DNA from: an uncultured Gammaproteobacteria bacterium
Lineage (GTDB): Bacteria > Pseudomonadota > Gammaproteobacteria > Pseudomonadales > Azotimanducaceae_A
DNA: 20,470 bases
Assembly (NCBI GenBank): GCA_913049565.1
Contig: CAJWZG010000020.1
Location: 1 to 20,470 of the forward strand
Reading direction: 5' to 3'
In this document: piece by piece, positions 1-7,208 of the stretch
Layout of the letters: each line of letters starts with the position of its first letter
How positions within the stretch are numbered: position 1 is the stretch's first letter
Translations under genes and position numbers: made by a program
Notes under the pieces: model-generated
Seen by the model: the letters and a program-made list of their open reading frames with translations, nothing else
What the model was told of the DNA's origin: nothing
Databases searched by the model: none

Positions 1-99
1 TTGCCCGCACAGGAAGCCGCGAAACGTTTAGCGCGCGCGGCGCTGGCGCCGCTACTTGGAGACAAGCCGCTCACTAGCCGGAAAATGTTCCAGCGCTAG
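1..99 (+). CDS. recO: DNA repair protein RecO, C-terminal end only (partial)
   Basis: Frame 1 is open from the window edge to a TAG at 97-99 and encodes the last 32 residues of a protein whose start lies outside the window. The tail contains LGDKPLTSRKMF, which resembles the conserved C-terminus of RecO (a leucine-glycine, then a K/R-P-L-x-S-R-E/K-L/M-F pattern), preceded by an Arg/Ala-rich helix as in RecO. RecO loads RecA onto SSB-coated single-stranded DNA with RecR. The stop is 28 bases before the rlmD start, so the two are probably co-transcribed. Only a short tail is visible, so the assignment rests on one motif. An unrelated protein with a similar tail remains possible. Confidence 0.6.
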   Translation: MPAQEAAKRLARAALAPLLGDKPLTSRKMFQR

Positions 100-127
100 T
101 GACCGATTAAATTGCACTTGTTCAGGA

Positions 128-1468
128 ATGACTTTGCCCAAACAACCTAAAGAAGTTGAGCTAGAAATCGTCGAGCTGTCAGATAAGGGCCTTGGAGGCA
201 GCCAGCACAATGAGCGGCCCGTATGGGTGCGAAACGCATTGCCGGGTGAAATGGTTAACGCCAAAATTTTAAAGCGGCGAGGCGGTCAACGCTTTGCGGA
301 CGGTGTGCCATTGAGCAATCTGCATCAAGACCGCGTTCCATCGCCATGTGCCTACTTCCCTCGCTGTGGTGGGTGTGCGACACACCATCTGGCTCCGCAA
401 GCCCAGCTAGGGCATAAACAAGCGCAGTTGTCGATGCAGCTAGAACATTATGACGTGGTTGCCGGCAGCTGGCGCGAACCCGTGTCGCTGTTGCGTCTGG
501 GTTACAGGCGCAAAGCTCGACTGGGTGTGAGGGTAGTCGGCGAGTCGGTGTTGGTGGGGTTTCGAGAATCCTTCAGCAATCGGGTGTCACGAATGGATGT
601 GTGTATGACCCTCACGCCAAAGTTGTCCCGTCTCCTTGTACCCCTAAAAATGACGATTGCGAAGATGTCTGACCCCAAATCTGTTCCGCAGATTGAGCTC
701 GCCCAAGGCGATGTTCAGTGCGCGCTTATCGTGCGGCATCTGCAAGCTCTGACAGCAGGTGATATAGACCTTTGGCGAGCCTTCGAGAAACAGTGGCAGG
801 TCGAGGTTTTAATGCAGAGCAAGGGTTATGACACCTTAACGCCTGTGGCGGTAGCAAAAAAACAGCTAACTGTGTTGCACTACCAAATCCCAGAATATGG
901 GCTCACCTTGGGTTTCTATCCCCATCACTTTACGCAAGTGAACGCGTCTATGAATCGAGAACTAATTCGTACGGTGATGGGTTACTTGGGCAATCGACGA
1001 GGGCAGGTGGTGGCAGACATGTTTTGCGGTCTTGGGAATTTCACCCTCCCACTGGCGCGCACAGGGGCGATGGCTGTTGGATTCGAGGCTAGCGAGCCGG
1101 CTGTTGTCATGGGGACGGTCAATGCCCAACGTAACGGAGTAGCCGAGACCAGCCGATTCTTTGCCGAAGATCTGTATGGAGGGGCGGGCGCCTACAATGA
1201 GATTCGCGCAAAAGCAGATTGTTTCGGCAAACCGCCGCAGGCTTTGATTCTCGATCCGCCGCGCAGCGGCGCAGGCCCCAACCTTAACAGCTGGGCGAGC
1301 TCTGAGTCGGTTGAACAGATTGTCTACGTCTCCTGTAATCCAGCAACCTTTGCCGAGGACGCAGCGCTGCTCAACGACTTAGGCTATGCGCTGGATCAAG
1401 TGGGTGTGTACGATATGTTCCCTGGTACTGCGCATGTAGAGACCGTGGGCAACTTTCGACGCCATTGA
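128..1468 (+). CDS. rlmD: 23S rRNA (uracil(1939)-C(5))-methyltransferase RlmD
   Basis: This 446-residue protein is predicted to methylate C5 of U1939 in 23S rRNA using S-adenosylmethionine, acting in the cytoplasm. Residues 1-62 look like the TRAM RNA-binding domain. The iron-sulfur cysteine pattern C-x5-C-x2-C is at C74, C80 and C83, with the fourth ligand C159 in MDVCMTLTPKL. The SAM-binding fold carries DMFCGLGNF (297-305), the DPPRSGA motif is at 376-382, the catalytic nucleophile is C403 in VSCNPATF, and HVETV (E438) near the end supplies the usual general base. The length matches the family (about 430-450). An in-frame TTG at 56 would add 24 residues overlapping the upstream gene. The ATG at 128 is preferred because CAGGA lies just upstream and the family normally begins close to the TRAM domain. 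It lies 97 bases upstream of relA, an arrangement shared with Pseudomonas. Confidence 0.96.
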   Translation: MTLPKQPKEVELEIVELSDKGLGGSQHNERPVWVRNALPGEMVNAKILKRRGGQRFADGVPLSNLHQDRVPSPCAYFPRCGGCATHHLAPQAQLGHKQAQLSMQLEHYDVVAGSWREPVSLLRLGYRRKARLGVRVVGESVLVGFRESFSNRVSRMDVCMTLTPKLSRLLVPLKMTIAKMSDPKSVPQIELAQGDVQCALIVRHLQALTAGDIDLWRAFEKQWQVEVLMQSKGYDTLTPVAVAKKQLTVLHYQIPEYGLTLGFYPHHFTQVNASMNRELIRTVMGYLGNRRGQVVADMFCGLGNFTLPLARTGAMAVGFEASEPAVVMGTVNAQRNGVAETSRFFAEDLYGGAGAYNEIRAKADCFGKPPQALILDPPRSGAGPNLNSWASSESVEQIVYVSCNPATFAEDAALLNDLGYALDQVGVYDMFPGTAHVETVGNFRRH

Positions 1469-1489
1469 TGTGATATATGCTTTATGAAA

Positions 1490-1510
1490 ACAATGAAAGT
1501 TTCCTTTCAT
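1490..1510 (+). repeat. Short inverted repeat between rlmD and relA
   Basis: ATGAAAG (1493-1499) and CTTTCAT (1504-1510) form a perfect 7-base inverted repeat around a four-base loop. The stem is AT-rich and no run of T follows it, so it does not look like a rho-independent terminator. It could be a weak hairpin in the relA leader or chance. No function can be assigned. Confidence 0.3.
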
Positions 1511-1565
1511 CCAACGGTAAAACACTCTTTTCAAGCTCGGGCACCTTATTTGAGGCAAGGCTGCA

Positions 1566-3560
1566 GTGGTAAGCGTTAGCACCGTGATTCCCCGTCGGGC
1601 GGACGGGGAGGTCGACCTTGTGCACTGGTGCGCACTTTTAGTGCGGGCCCACGACCGTCTGCAAGAAAATCAATTGCTCGCAGCTGCGAAATGGATCGCT
1701 GGCTTTGGCAACGGTATTTTGTTGCCAAGTCTGGAGCTTGCCGAAATGGTCGCAGAGCTAAGGCTCGATCAGCCAGCCGTATTGGCTGCGCTTGCTTATC
1801 CGGGTTTTCGCCGGAATCTATTCGACGAGGACAGTTTACAAGAGCAATTGGGTGATCCATCCATGAAACTCTGCGTTAGCGTAGCTGCACTGGCGACCTC
1901 CAGTCTGTTAGAGGTGACAGATACCAACAAGTTAGCGGGTGAAGAGGACCGCCAAGTTGAAAATATAAAACGCATGCTTGTGTCTCTGATTCAAGATTTT
2001 CGAGTTGCGGTCATTAAGCTGGCAGAGCGAGTACAGGCTCTGCGTTTGGCAAAGGATTACGATGAGCAACGCCAGCTGCGAATCGCTCGTGAGGCGGCTA
2101 GTGTTTTCGCTCCACTGGCTAACCGTATGGGTATGTGGCAGCTGAAGTGGGAGCTCGAAGATCTGTCACTGCGTTATCTTCGCGAGGATATTTATCTAGG
2201 AATCGCCAAACAGCTAAAGCGCCGTCGACTGGAGCGAGAAGCGCAAGTCAAAGAACTGGTTGAAGTGATTCAGGTTCGGCTTAGTAAGGCCGGTATTCAG
2301 GCCACCGTAAAAGGCCGTGCAAAAAATATCTTCAGTATTTGGCGCAAGATGCAATCCAAAGGTATTGCGCTAGAAGATGTTCACGATGTGCGCGCAGTAC
2401 GCATTATCGTCGACGACTTGGCTAACTGTTACGCAGCCCTTGGCATTATTCACAGCACTTGGTCTCACGTGCCAAGCGAATTCGATGACTACATAGCCGT
2501 GCCGAAAGAAAATGGCTACCAAAGCATACATACTGCTATTACTTTCGATGATGGGCGTTCCTTGGAAGTGCAGATTAGAACCCGATCTATGCATGAAAGC
2601 GCCGAACTTGGGGTTTGTGCTCATTGGGCTTACAAGGAAGGGACGGACGAAGAGGACGCCAGCGGTTACGCCGAAAAGATGGGTTGGCTGCGACAAGTTA
2701 TCGACTGGCATGAAACTTTAGATGGAATTGAAAGCTTGCCGGACTTATTGGCTCAACGAGTAGCCGAAGACCGCATTTACGTCTCGACGCCAAAGGGCCA
2801 TGTGCTTGATCTTGCCGCAGGTGCCACCGTGCTCGACTTTGCTTACCGTATTCATACAGAACTTGGCCACTCCTGTACGGGCGGTCAGGTCAATGGAGAG
2901 TGGGTACCGATTCGCACTCCACTAAAGACCGGGGAACAGGTTGAGATAGTTTCCGGTGGGCCTGTGAGACCGCATCGTGCTTGGCTTGAGCCGCGGCTGG
3001 GTTTTATGCGAACACACCGAGCGAAGGCCAGTGTGGCGGCGTTCTTCAGCAGCGATAATCAGATGAAAAGTGCCCGTCGAGGAAAGAGCATTCTGCAAAA
3101 TGTGCTGGCAGGCGTTGGCGCAGCTTGCTTGTCTGACGATGGCCTTGCACAACTGGCCGATCTCGAGGGTTACGAGGATATGGACGCTTTTTATTTCGCC
3201 GTCGCCCGAGGTCAGCATAGTTACATTTCGTTGGCGAATCGTTTGCTCACCGAGCCGGCACTGACAAAACGGCTGCAGCTTTGGGGTGAAGGGTCGCAGG
3301 GTCCTGCCCCAACGTTTCCTGCTCCTTGCGGTTTTCAGATAATGGCTAAAAATCGGCACAGCTTGCTCCGAGACATTACGACCCTATTGGCGGATGAGGG
3401 TTTGCCGATAGCCAAAGCATCCGGTGAGGTGCTGGAGCAAGAGATGGCCATGATCAAAGTGGAAGTACAGATATCAGATTGGCTGGCATGTTTGGAGCTG
3501 TTAAGCCACATGTCCTATCTGCGCGGCGTGGTGCAGGTAGTGCGATATCAGCCCAGCTGA
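1566..3560 (+). CDS. relA: GTP pyrophosphokinase RelA (stringent-response ppGpp synthetase), lacking the zinc-finger domain
   Basis: RelA makes (p)ppGpp from ATP and GTP/GDP when uncharged tRNA sits in the ribosomal A site. In this 664-residue protein residues 1-175 are the degenerate hydrolase region without an HD pair, as in monofunctional RelA. Residues about 176-355 are the synthetase, with EFDDY (305-309, the acidic ExDD signature of synthetase-only RelA) and NGYQSIHT (316-323). The TGS domain is about 402-465, with histidines 430 and 435 retained. A helical region runs to about 572 and an ACT/RRM domain from about 588 to the end, with SLLRDITTLL at 599-608. Canonical RelA is about 744 residues. 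The missing ~80 correspond to the zinc-finger domain with its Cys-Cys and Asp-Cys ligands: the helical region passes almost directly into LWGEGSQ and ACT. The GTG start at 1566 follows GAGGCAAGG (1552-1560) and gives MVSVS, similar to other RelA starts. No mazG follows. Confidence 0.96.
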   Translation: MVSVSTVIPRRADGEVDLVHWCALLVRAHDRLQENQLLAAAKWIAGFGNGILLPSLELAEMVAELRLDQPAVLAALAYPGFRRNLFDEDSLQEQLGDPSMKLCVSVAALATSSLLEVTDTNKLAGEEDRQVENIKRMLVSLIQDFRVAVIKLAERVQALRLAKDYDEQRQLRIAREAASVFAPLANRMGMWQLKWELEDLSLRYLREDIYLGIAKQLKRRRLEREAQVKELVEVIQVRLSKAGIQATVKGRAKNIFSIWRKMQSKGIALEDVHDVRAVRIIVDDLANCYAALGIIHSTWSHVPSEFDDYIAVPKENGYQSIHTAITFDDGRSLEVQIRTRSMHESAELGVCAHWAYKEGTDEEDASGYAEKMGWLRQVIDWHETLDGIESLPDLLAQRVAEDRIYVSTPKGHVLDLAAGATVLDFAYRIHTELGHSCTGGQVNGEWVPIRTPLKTGEQVEIVSGGPVRPHRAWLEPRLGFMRTHRAKASVAAFFSSDNQMKSARRGKSILQNVLAGVGAACLSDDGLAQLADLEGYEDMDAFYFAVARGQHSYISLANRLLTEPALTKRLQLWGEGSQGPAPTFPAPCGFQIMAKNRHSLLRDITTLLADEGLPIAKASGEVLEQEMAMIKVEVQISDWLACLELLSHMSYLRGVVQVVRYQPS

Positions 3561-3569
3561 ATCCGTCTG

Positions 3570-3588
3570 CGTATTCTTGAAGAATACG
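3570..3588 (+). repeat. Perfect stem-loop just after relA
   Basis: CGTATTCT (3570-3577) and AGAATACG (3581-3588) form a perfect 8-base stem with a three-base TGA loop, starting nine bases after the relA stop. No T-run follows on the plus strand, so it is not a classic rho-independent terminator. It may stabilise the relA transcript's 3' end or act with another factor. The rest of the 157-base gap to adk shows only a weak promoter-like pair, TTGAGT (3610-3615) and TTTAGG (3633-3638), spaced 17 bases, too poor to call. Confidence 0.45.
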
Positions 3589-3717
3589 AAGGCTCCTTAA
3601 GATCGAAATTTGAGTTAGAGTGAAGGAATGCGTTTAGGGTGGAAGGCTAGTTTGCCGTCATCAACGCTCGTGAGTTTCCGATTTAAATTGCCGAGAAGCA
3701 AAACCTAGGAGAGCATC

Positions 3718-4356
3718 TTGAGAATCATACTTTTAGGGCCCCCTGGCGCAGGCAAAGGTACCCAGGCACAATTCATAAAAGAGTCTTTAAACGTGCCGCA
3801 GATATCGACTGGGGACATGCTGCGCGCGGCCATCGGCTCAGGCAGCGAGCTTGGGAACCGCGTTAAAGCAGTCATGGATTCTGGCGCATTGGTTTCCGAT
3901 GAGATCATCATCGACTTGGTGAAAGAACGAATCCAAGCTGACGATTGCGCTAATGGTTTTTTGTTTGATGGCTTTCCTAGAACGATCCCGCAAGCACAAG
4001 CCATGGATGATGCAGGTATTCCGATTGATGCGGTTGTCGAGATTCAGGTGCCTGACGAGGAGTTAGTGAAGCGTATCACCGGTCGCCGGGTACATCCGGG
4101 ATCTGGCAGAGTTTATCACGTTGTTTACAACCCGCCGAAAGAAGAAGATCAGGACGACGTCACTGGTGAAGCGCTACAGCAACGTGAAGATGATACGGAG
4201 AGCACTGTGCGCGAAAGGCTGTCTGTATACGCGGCGCAGACCCAGCCGTTGGTCGACTATTACCGGGCAAAGACCCAGCTGAACTATCTTGAGGTTGACG
4301 GTAGCGGTGCAGTCGACGACATACAAAACGCGATAGCGGCCGCACTCCAGCCTTAG
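3718..4356 (+). CDS. adk: Adenylate kinase
   Basis: Adenylate kinase interconverts ATP + AMP and 2 ADP in the cytoplasm and keeps the adenylate pool balanced. The 212-residue protein has the P-loop [10 protein letters not shown] at 7-16, the AMP-binding stretch [11 protein letters not shown] at 30-40, DGFPRT at 84-89 and a long-form LID opening with [13 protein letters not shown] (122-134). The LID lacks the zinc-binding cysteines found in many Gram-positive enzymes, as is usual for gammaproteobacteria. [11 protein letters not shown] (158-168) supplies the conserved arginines. The start is TTG at 3718, supported by AGGAGA at 3707-3712 with five bases of spacing. The first residues, [13 protein letters not shown], match the family exactly, leaving no room for another start. 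It lies 157 bases downstream of relA. Its 3' end converges on moeA with 20 bases between stops. Confidence 0.98.
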   Translation: MRIILLGPPGAGKGTQAQFIKESLNVPQISTGDMLRAAIGSGSELGNRVKAVMDSGALVSDEIIIDLVKERIQADDCANGFLFDGFPRTIPQAQAMDDAGIPIDAVVEIQVPDEELVKRITGRRVHPGSGRVYHVVYNPPKEEDQDDVTGEALQQREDDTESTVRERLSVYAAQTQPLVDYYRAKTQLNYLEVDGSGAVDDIQNAIAAALQP

Positions 4357-4376
4357 CAGGCTTGTTTCAACGTGGC

Positions 4377-5636
4377 TTAGGCGAGCAGATCTCGCAAGAG
4401 CAAAATTTTTACGTTAGACCCCATCGCTATATCGCCACTGTCCTTAGGCACCTCGATGAGACAATTGGCCCCGGCGAAGGTGCTTAAGCGGTTAGAACCT
4501 TGATCTCCGGTGTGCGAAACCGCCAAACCGCCCTCACTGAGTTCATCTGCCTGATAAATCCCCCGCTGATACTCAACTCTGCCCGGGCGGTGCGTTAACG
4601 ATGTTTTGAGTTGCGCGTTAAAACGCACTAAGGGGGAAGGCTGGGTGCCACAAAGCACTTGCAGGCTGGGCAAAACCAGCAATAAGCAGGTGACGATAGT
4701 GGAAACAGGGTTGCCCGGTAGGCCGAAGATCCAGCAATCGCCAATTTTTCCAAAGGCTAAAGGCTTTCCCGGTTTGAGATTCAGACGCCAGAAGGCCAGG
4801 GTGCCTAGCTTAGCGATGGCGGTACCAATAAAATCTGCATCCCCGACGGATACGCCGCCGCTCGTAATCAATAAGTCGCAGCGTTTAGAGGCGGCAAGCA
4901 AGGCTACCTCTACCGCATTGGCTTCATCGGGTAGTCGATCGAGAGTGACGACGCGTAAGGGCAGTGACTGCAAAATGCTCGCTAGGGTAAAACTGTTAGA
5001 ATCGTAGATTTGCCCGAGGGTAAGTGATTGTGGCGGTGTTCCTGGGTCACGCAATTCGTCCCCGCTGGAGAAGACGCCAACGGTGACAGGTTTGTAGACA
5101 CAGATATCGGCAACACCTGCCGCAGCAAGAGAGCCCATGAGCAGAGGCGATAACACCTCGCCTCGCGCGCAAAGCGATTGGCCAAGAAGAACGTCGTTGC
5201 CAACGGGTCGAATAAAATCCTCGTCTGGCTGGTGTTGTTCGAAAGTCACGGCGACTGAGCCGTCGGGCTTCTCCTCAGCGTGCTTTAAGCGCTCCTGCAG
5301 TACCACTAGATCAGCGCCCTCAGGCACGACTGCTCCGGTGAACACGCGGACGCATTCGCCTTCGCCGACGGTACCGTCATAAGGGTGCCCGGCCAGGCTT
5401 GCCCCTATCACCCGTAAGGCAGTTCTTTTTTCGAAATCGACTTTTCTGACCGCGTACCCATCCATCGCCGAGGCAGGAAAAGGGGGTAGGGGTATTTGAG
5501 CCTTCACCAATTCTGCGGTAATGCGGCCTCTGGCCTGTGCTAAAGGCAGAATCTCCGTGCCCGCTCGACAACTCAATTGCGCGAATATTGTCTGACGCGC
5601 TTCCTCCAAATCCATTGGTTGGCTATGCTCTGGCAA
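4377..5636 (-). CDS. moeA: Molybdopterin molybdenumtransferase MoeA
   Basis: MoeA inserts molybdenum into adenylylated molybdopterin, the final common step of molybdenum cofactor synthesis. The 419-residue protein matches the usual length (about 410). Motifs include SAMDGYAV (56-63, with the conserved D59), the GDEL loop (192-195), TSGGVSVGDADF (258-269) of the MoCF-binding domain, LKPGKPLAFG (287-296) and GLPGNPVS (305-312). The C-terminal domain IV (about 335-419) is present. The longest start is a TTG at 5636, preceded on the minus strand by GAGGG with nine bases of spacing. The first ATG is at 5615 (residue 8) and has no obvious ribosome-binding site. With the TTG start, the initiation codon shares base 5636 with the divergent tsaB ATG. 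No other molybdenum-cofactor gene is visible here. It sits in inverse orientation between adk and tsaB, so it was probably inserted or rearranged. Confidence 0.96.
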   Translation of the reverse strand: MPEHSQPMDLEEARQTIFAQLSCRAGTEILPLAQARGRITAELVKAQIPLPPFPASAMDGYAVRKVDFEKRTALRVIGASLAGHPYDGTVGEGECVRVFTGAVVPEGADLVVLQERLKHAEEKPDGSVAVTFEQHQPDEDFIRPVGNDVLLGQSLCARGEVLSPLLMGSLAAAGVADICVYKPVTVGVFSSGDELRDPGTPPQSLTLGQIYDSNSFTLASILQSLPLRVVTLDRLPDEANAVEVALLAASKRCDLLITSGGVSVGDADFIGTAIAKLGTLAFWRLNLKPGKPLAFGKIGDCWIFGLPGNPVSTIVTCLLLVLPSLQVLCGTQPSPLVRFNAQLKTSLTHRPGRVEYQRGIYQADELSEGGLAVSHTGDQGSNRLSTFAGANCLIEVPKDSGDIAMGSNVKILLLRDLLA

Positions 5637-6358
5637 TGACTGTCACCCTCTGTATTGATACTTCTACAGCCCATTGTAGCCTAGCCCTGGCGGTAGGTGA
5701 TCAGGTCTTCGCTCGTCACGAACGATTGCAGCGTCGGCACAATGAGCAGGTGTTACCCATGTTAGATGCTTTGTTCGGGCAGGCAGGAGTATCACCGATG
5801 AGTACAGAGCTCATCGCGTTTGGTGCGGGGCCCGGTTCCTTTACTGGGGTGAGAATCGCAGCGTCGATCACTCAGGGCATTGCCTTAGCCAGCGACAGCC
5901 GCGTCGTGCCAATTCCAGGTTCTGAGGTATTGTTGCACAGCGCCTTGAGCGGTACCGATCGTGCGACCACTAGCGAGAACCAGTACTGGCTAACGGTCGT
6001 GCCCAGTCGCGCGGATGCTTATTATTTGGCGCTTTATCGCACTGCCGATGTGGCAGCCTCGACGGTTGAAGTAGTGCATACGGATCGACTGTATACCGAG
6101 GCTCCCGCTTGGATAAAGGAGCTATCGGCTTCTTCCATGCCGCCTGTTATTGTGGGTCCGCGCCCCTCTTGGCTAAGTACAGACATACTCATAGCACCGG
6201 CGCGAGAGGTTGTTCCAGATGCGACGCGGATGATCGACATGGCCAAGGCAGCTTATCAAAACGGGTTTGCTAAACCGGCGCATTTGGGGCTGCCGGTATA
6301 TGTTGAGGGTGATTCGCCATGGCGCAAGGCGAACACGCGAACCCTCGGGGCGTTATGA
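5636..6358 (+). CDS. tsaB: tRNA threonylcarbamoyladenosine biosynthesis protein TsaB
   Basis: TsaB is the non-catalytic partner that holds TsaD and TsaE in the complex making N6-threonylcarbamoyladenosine at position 37 of ANN-decoding tRNAs. The 240-residue protein begins MTVTLCIDTSTAHCSLAL, the ASKHA-fold first strand with the conserved DTS/T, and carries GPGSFTGVRI at 65-74, the TsaB signature. Length agrees with the family (about 230). The ATG at 5636 is chosen because the family motif starts within six residues of it. An upstream in-frame extension to 5537 would lie antisense inside moeA and is rejected. No strong ribosome-binding site is visible, and the promoter would have to lie within moeA. 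The 3' end overlaps rsmJ. Confidence 0.94.
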   Translation: MTVTLCIDTSTAHCSLALAVGDQVFARHERLQRRHNEQVLPMLDALFGQAGVSPMSTELIAFGAGPGSFTGVRIAASITQGIALASDSRVVPIPGSEVLLHSALSGTDRATTSENQYWLTVVPSRADAYYLALYRTADVAASTVEVVHTDRLYTEAPAWIKELSASSMPPVIVGPRPSWLSTDILIAPAREVVPDATRMIDMAKAAYQNGFAKPAHLGLPVYVEGDSPWRKANTRTLGAL

Positions 6359-7086
6359 ATCAGGCGACGCCGGTGCTCTTCCATCGGCCAGAGTCCGCGC
6401 TTACGGCGGCGCAATATGCCATCTGGTGTCACTTGCAGCCCGCAGAGAAGGCTCCCACCGCACCAACACAGCCCTCTCTTTATCTGGATCATCGGGGCAT
6501 GTGGTTATGCATGCCGGGTTATCAAACTCCTTTTCAGCCGTCAGATGCGGAGCTGCGCCGAAGGGCAACGGGGGGCACTCCGACTGAACTAGTGCGTGCG
6601 TGTGGTACGTCGGTTCGAGGACTTCGCGTGCTCGATGCCTGTGCAGGGTTTGGAAATGATGGTCTATTGCTGGCTCAGTTGGGTGCTGAGGTGACTGCGA
6701 TCGAGCGTGATCGCCTGATTTGGATGATGCTTCATGCCCGGGTTCAGAAAATATCCAACATGCGCACTGAGTGTGACGAAGCGAAAGAGGTGCTAGGCCG
6801 TGCGGCTGTGACCCAAGATTTTTGGGACGTTGTGGTATTGGATCCGATGTTTCCGGCGACGGGGAAGCGTGCTCTGCCCAGTCGCGGTTTACAGCACTTG
6901 CGTGAACTCACCAAACACCAAGATCAAGGTTCAAACGATTTAGAAACCTTGTTGGCGTTAGCAATAAGCAAGTGTTCAGGGCGCGTGGTTGTTAAAAGGC
7001 GATTGAAAGATCCCTCGCTAGGGCGAGCTGACTATCAGATAAAAGGAAAGAGCGTCCGCTTTGATGTCTACCGAGGCACTGCCTAA
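6319..7086 (+). CDS. rsmJ: 16S rRNA (guanine(1516)-N(2))-methyltransferase RsmJ
   Basis: RsmJ methylates N2 of G1516 in 16S rRNA with SAM. The 255-residue protein has a class I methyltransferase SAM site in LDACAGFGNDGLLLAQLG (105-122), an acidic ribose-binding E129 in AIERDR, the family's LDPMFP motif (174-179), VVVKRRLKDP (223-232) and a C-terminal KGKSVRFDVYRGT (242-254), all characteristic of RsmJ (YhiQ). Two starts compete. The ATG at 6319 has GAGGG nine bases upstream but overlaps tsaB by 40 bases. The ATG at 6355 makes a four-base ATGA overlap with the tsaB stop and would give 243 residues. The twelve extra N-terminal residues show no recognisable conservation, so the start is uncertain. 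tsaB-rsmJ is very likely a translationally coupled pair. Confidence 0.93.
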   Translation: MAQGEHANPRGVMNQATPVLFHRPESALTAAQYAIWCHLQPAEKAPTAPTQPSLYLDHRGMWLCMPGYQTPFQPSDAELRRRATGGTPTELVRACGTSVRGLRVLDACAGFGNDGLLLAQLGAEVTAIERDRLIWMMLHARVQKISNMRTECDEAKEVLGRAAVTQDFWDVVVLDPMFPATGKRALPSRGLQHLRELTKHQDQGSNDLETLLALAISKCSGRVVVKRRLKDPSLGRADYQIKGKSVRFDVYRGTA

Positions 7087-7208
7087 CGAAAACAGTCTAG
7101 GAGGTTGTCCGAGAGTTCACAAAATGCCGATTTCTACAAACTCTATTCTATATAAATCAACGGCTTACGACTGTTATCTTACAAAAATTCCTGTTCTTGG
7201 ATAGCCTT
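7087..7208. other. Convergent intergenic gap between rsmJ and plsB
   Basis: These 122 bases separate two genes pointing at each other and are visibly more AT-rich than the flanks. A perfect AGGAGG occurs at 7099-7104, and the 7-base arms AACAGTC (7091-7097) and GACTGTT (7169-7175) are complementary but about 70 bases apart. I see no GC-rich stem followed by a T-run on either strand, so termination here is either factor-dependent or not recognisable by eye. A 26-codon ORF at 7124-7204 is not supported. Confidence 0.4.

Noticed and set aside
1..127. Considered cysM as the source of the partial upstream frame, because cysM precedes rlmD in Pseudomonas
   Set aside because: The visible tail with LGDKPLTSRKMF resembles RecO C-termini better than any CysM ending I recall.
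2922..3359. A 145-codon minus-strand ORF antisense to the relA 3' region
   Set aside because: It lies entirely within the convincingly conserved relA frame, has no recognisable motif and no ribosome-binding site that stands out. It is a shadow frame.
7124..7204. A 26-codon ORF in the rsmJ-plsB gap, near a perfect AGGAGG
   Set aside because: The AGGAGG ends 19 bases before the ATG, too far for initiation, the nearer GAGAG is weak, and the peptide shows no recognisable features. An AT-rich gap easily yields such an ORF by chance.
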